Below are positions 62,301-64,000 of a stretch of 64,000 nucleotides of DNA, piece by piece. Source of the stretch: JAGNZR01 sp051656905 (GTDB lineage: Bacteria; Fusobacteriota; Fusobacteriia; Fusobacteriales; Fusobacteriaceae). Where the stretch lies: the NCBI GenBank assembly GCA_051656905.1, contig JBOFJQ010000043.1, positions 1 to 64,000 on the forward strand, written 5' to 3'. Position numbers and translations under genes: made by a program. How positions within the stretch are numbered: the stretch's first letter is position 1; each line of letters begins with the position of its first letter. The notes beneath the pieces were generated by a model, which was not told the origin of the DNA, did not search any database, and worked only from the letters and a program-made list of their open reading frames with translations.

Positions 62301-64000
62301 AGTTAATCCAAAAGCTATTGGTGAGATTGTTAATATCGCCTCTGTTAATAATATTGATGTAATATCACCAGAAATAACTTTAGAAAATGCTAAGATTACA
62401 ATGGAAAAAACTTCAAAAAATATTAATTATATTCCTGGTGAAGAGGTCATATTTTATGTTGATATTGCTAATATGACAGACACAACAGCGTCAAATGTTA
62501 TATTTGAAGATTTAGTTAAAGATATCACGACAAACTTATCAACTAATGTAGAAGGAAAAGCTTTACAAAATAATCTTACTTATACTTTTGATATAATAGG
62601 TGACTCAGCTAATACTTTTGTTGGAAATATTTCTAATAATAGTAATATATCTAATTTAAAATTAGATATAGCACCTCAAACTACAGTTAAATTTACTATA
62701 AGTGGAAAAGCAGTTGTTAATGCTACAGGTGATATTACAAATAATGCAAAGGTTATTTATAATGGCGACGTAATTAATAAATTTGCAACTGTTAAACCTA
62801 TTTTAGCTACACCTTTAAATATTAAAGTGTCTAAAGTTTCTTCGGTTAATAATTATGTACCAGGGACTCCTATTCAATACACTCTAAAAATAAAAAATGA
62901 AGGAATAGGATATGCAAATGATGTAAAAATAGAAGATAATATGAAGAAAATTATAACAAATTCTATAAAAGGAGGAACTATTTCAGCATTTGATACATTT
63001 AGAATAATCTCTAGTGGAGCAGAGTCACCAAATACATTAATTAAAAACAGTAGTACAATTTTGGGGTATGATTCTATTGCAAATATAGCGCCTGGAGACA
63101 CTGTAACGGTAGTTATTGAAGGGTTAGTAAGTTATTTGGCATCTGGAACAATAGAAAATATAGTTAATACTAATTACATGGGCACAGATATAGAAGATAA
63201 AGTTGAACTGAAGCCAGTGCCCAGTCAATTAGAAATAAAAAAATCAGTTGATAAGCTAGTTTATGTATCAGAGGATACTTTAACTTATCAAATTGAAATT
63301 GTTAATATAGGACAAGGACCTGCAATAAATGTTGTTGTTGAAGATGAGATATCAGAAAAAAAAGCAACCTTTATAGATGGAAAAATAGATAATATATTTG
63401 ATCCTTCTACTATATCTATAAAAAGAAAAATAGGTTCTTTAAATGAAACAACTTTGGCCATTACAAATATAAGTGATGTTGTGAATATTCCTTCAAATTT
63501 CAAACCTGGGGAAAATAAAGTTACTTATACAGTTGCTGGAAAATTAAAACCTTTTGTTAATGATAAGATAAAAAACATTGTAAAAGTAAATAACATTTCA
63601 TCTAATGAAGTTATTTCAGAACCGAAAATTGCTAAAATTAATATAGAAAAGAATGTTTCTAGTCCAAGTTATGAACCAAAAGGAAAAATAAATTATACTT
63701 TAACTATTGAAAACAGTGAGAATACACCAGCAACAGGGGTAATCATAACCGATAAAATTAAAGATATCATAGCTAAGTCTAGTAAAAATACTGATGTTCA
63801 ACCTTTTAAATCTTGGAAAATTGTTTCTATTGTAGATGCTCCAAGTGGTAACTCTAAATTTACTAATATAAAACCTGCTATAGGGGTAGAGAGTAGCGAT
63901 GAAAATATTGAGCTTAAAGGTAACATAGGTGCTAATACCACTCTTAATGTTAATATAGAAGCTATAGTTAATGAAGATATAACTGATGTAATAGAAAATA
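56383..64000 (+). CDS. Giant exported DUF11-type repeat protein (partial, continues past the window)
   Basis: One frame stays open from ATG 56383 (after GGGGGG, 56373-56378) to the window end: at least 2,539 codons without a stop, read line by line. Residues 1-28 form a signal peptide (basic start, hydrophobic core, SASTA cleavage region). The rest is about 18 units of roughly 140 residues, each starting with a pattern like K-x(6-9)-Y-x-PG-x(2)-V-x-Y-x-I-x-V-x-N and A-N-x-x-I-x-D, then W-x-I, D-I-A-P-G-G and a second Y-x-I-x-A strand. This is the conserved DUF11/TIGR01451 surface-repeat type. Only one Cys was seen (near 60817). The anchor or autotransporter domain must lie beyond 64000. Adhesin or S-layer-like roles are likely. 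Confidence 0.9.
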   Translation, partial: MKLLHYKKTIGILLFILMSFFLFSASTATVETLSTSEFYENGDRIIYNIRIDNSTSDTIENFKAENLLFNSGNFSSVEISEDTSSEGSDFGLFNKSGNFSATGIKIPVDGFVQYKVIATLKTSVTTDVNIVTNLYNEKNILVDNSSKIIKPVVYDYEIIKKASTSSYNSNGNIVYTITVTNKHLTMPLSNITITDIISKINATSLSGTSPAFDMSNVTISASATKGSDTGIFSASGDLEASKVNIKPNSSVKYTITAKVNDYILGDISNKSSVKDKVNNIKNSNVLTISQSAPVMAIKKTLVSDFYLPGNDVQYLISVKNTGLGIAYNRTVEDLLDEIKINLSSNEFSDNSSTDTMGNPFSNISISASLDSGSRKSTSDYLKKGVVVNTKLEDENVVIYPGETINYTITAKTKKYAISDIPNSARLIDRNNGTSVKSAVVTTRANRVLNTNSQAITKTKTTEVSEYTPGGTVEYFIEVANTDTFAFANNIKIIDYISKIKAKTYLESTEPAFKNWVLTVESYSGEGTKPGNFSYGISTTNDINLTADIAPNGTIKYKLVATVNNNISGTIIDSTSIDQDNIKESGSGIKMSVSKLSIEKNVNTAEYISGSELVYTINVSNDGNGIATKTPIKDILSSIETELADGTIGRAYTDWEISAVVKDSSGVVIVKPTITDTGISGTIKNDLDTKLTIAPFESIEYTIKAIVNPLAKGKIINKSKVNNNLIADKGAVSKTSKINITKMNDVYLYPMLDKKEITYTVKLSNDINNGIALNVPVKDDLSTVKAELLEPAGREVNAFSSWKISATTSGIGTTSGIFADNQDLNTSVNIAPGGKVEYTIKATLNSNDGNILYGSFLNKATSESLSAYAITEPQLPNLSISKITKEKLYYPDRGVVTYEILVKNSGEGYANDAIVKDSLSSVIAQNGKKLSEWRISSEISGIGTTKGTYFDNEDINTKVDIAPGGYVKYIITAMIEKGANGKIVNTAEVLDAQSSNRYTASASISENRSHTLFIKKSSKELEYIPGEEVEYYIDVTNNSPNNAKDILVKDDILGIKGALANNGGTDSKDLLNQTIFQSWKIYKDDKFLGENINLNDKIIELPKGGTIRYKIVALVKENAVEHKILNEAKLYDKNNSLIGSSLIENNIVNINGYVGYSVDKLNYNPGVDTVTYTITVGTGPNGYFNNVNLKEFIDEIKVDLIDGTQGNPFFNSKTNGLDFSVRQDSSSIINQGTTKIPVFDNKNITGTVDVKPGDKLVYKVTGKVREDAAGVIKFNSLSTSPYKPNITLTTRVNNKYYFPGEKITYVLAIENKSKGNAHGYHILDELKNATVLTVEGKEEPAFTSFKIKELKKEGYKANLGTYLDNENLDTLIDIPANGGKIMYEVEALVNEKAIGNITNLLKVENDVVSSKIGAGLEKPFLKKKITKLYDTNGGMFPLGTGNYIPNGYIEYDIVLKNLGKGILVDYELKDDIAGIKTAYCDGTTGPAFDSWVINIKEKDTLPSTNPGEIEDSKSINTTVDIGPKGYITYTVKAKISEKAVGDITNEVAFGGLVDSVKVPSFSPYVTHTKIVENEMGSSITNFTPGKPVVYKITLRNGGGGISYDTKLSDILSTLSTEVSENGGNGTVPKENPFSSWDIEVKKTSEATTTLDGNYSGGNGLSGATGDIKLSKISIAPRGSITFIIKAYVKDTVLGAFTNKSTYTSKDGRVDQKTARLEPKVATITKSKVISKLNGIDFTEGMTYKPGDKLQYLITVNNTGEGFENNLDIIDNLDLVTSNLSDGTIGPSLENIKITTDKSDARTYLRTIPASGSRDINSSSDIAPGGNITFKIDGNIKKSSLGSIGPNTVSVGGSNVSSSGIDPKPPKIVATKELVSPAEKKYKPNTDVKYKLTIKNTGEGYGVNIPIKDEISKIQTDFIGGEKGAVFTSWTIKTDIIEGNGITTIPSIAEKNSDINITNANIAPGATIVYDITAKVNPKAIGEIVNIASVNNIDVISPEITLENAKITMEKTSKNINYIPGEEVIFYVDIANMTDTTASNVIFEDLVKDITTNLSTNVEGKALQNNLTYTFDIIGDSANTFVGNISNNSNISNLKLDIAPQTTVKFTISGKAVVNATGDITNNAKVIYNGDVINKFATVKPILATPLNIKVSKVSSVNNYVPGTPIQYTLKIKNEGIGYANDVKIEDNMKKIITNSIKGGTISAFDTFRIISSGAESPNTLIKNSSTILGYDSIANIAPGDTVTVVIEGLVSYLASGTIENIVNTNYMGTDIEDKVELKPVPSQLEIKKSVDKLVYVSEDTLTYQIEIVNIGQGPAINVVVEDEISEKKATFIDGKIDNIFDPSTISIKRKIGSLNETTLAITNISDVVNIPSNFKPGENKVTYTVAGKLKPFVNDKIKNIVKVNNISSNEVISEPKIAKINIEKNVSSPSYEPKGKINYTLTIENSENTPATGVIITDKIKDIIAKSSKNTDVQPFKSWKIVSIVDAPSGNSKFTNIKPAIGVESSDENIELKGNIGANTTLNVNIEAIVNEDITDVIEN

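Noticed and set aside
56383..64000. Frameshift in the giant repeat gene, suspected because many minus-strand frames appear there
   Set aside because: Translation in one frame across the entire stretch shows no stop and keeps the repeat pattern to the last base.

Overview
The window reads as chromosomal DNA from a very AT-rich, Gram-negative anaerobe of the Fusobacteriota (Fusobacterium/Cetobacterium type). This placement is an inference. A lipid A-type acyltransferase, several lipoproteins and a giant exported repeat protein indicate an outer membrane. HPr kinase, SepF, RNase M5, a DUF896 protein and BglG/MtlR-type PTS control are features usually met in Firmicutes. That mixture, with low GC and TTG/GTG starts behind strong GGAGG sites, is typical of fusobacteria.

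Layout. 1-750: the 3' end of a 5S rRNA gene, two copies of a long hairpin repeat, and the promoters of an APC amino-acid permease. 2.2-6.3 kb: acyltransferase, SIMPL protein, MTA/SAH nucleosidase, folC and a small membrane protein. 6.3-14.3 kb: a double-length HPr kinase gene with a degenerate first half, a DHH phosphoesterase, sepF, a SEDS protein (FtsW/RodA), a DUF896 protein, asnS, an esterase and RNase M5. 14.3-23.2 kb: a 53-aa membrane ORF, a lipoprotein amidase, HU, a FecCD-type ABC importer without its binding protein, Xaa-Pro aminopeptidase, and the glycogen pair malQ-glgP. 23.2-27.9 kb: DeoR regulator, AGCS symporter and MFS transporter on the minus strand, divergent from a TIM-barrel sugar enzyme, with a 16-bp palindrome over the divergent promoters. 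28-34.9 kb: an oppBCDFA operon (minus) divergent from an M19 dipeptidase.

34.9-40.7 kb is the most unusual part: a leaderless cholesterol-dependent cytolysin homologue with a divergent undecapeptide, followed on the same strand by a PRD/EIIB/EIIA transcription factor that is divergent from a fructose-type PTS EIIABC gene. 40.8-45.9 kb: a tRNA operon (Pro, Val, Thr), a TSCPD protein, a TIGR01212-type radical SAM protein and a very long M14 peptidase. 46-47.9 kb: a consensus promoter with a short structured transcript and terminator, then a DUF1846 gene and another structured hairpin element. 48-56.2 kb: msrA, PHP phosphatase, M18 aminopeptidase, dinB, two lipoproteins (one Asn/Tyr-rich, one Ala/Thr-repeat), MarR, and a redox-flavoured group (2[4Fe-4S] ferredoxin, FMN-binding protein, Rrf2 regulator), then LysR.

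56.4-64 kb: one uninterrupted open frame of more than 2,500 codons encoding an exported protein built of about 18 DUF11-like repeats. It runs off the window end.

Taken together the genes describe a peptide- and amino-acid-fermenting organism (Opp, dipeptidase, PepP, M18, M14, amino-acid transporters) that also uses PTS sugars and stores glycogen. It carries two candidate host-interaction factors: the cytolysin and the giant surface repeat protein. No CRISPR array, transposase or phage gene was seen.
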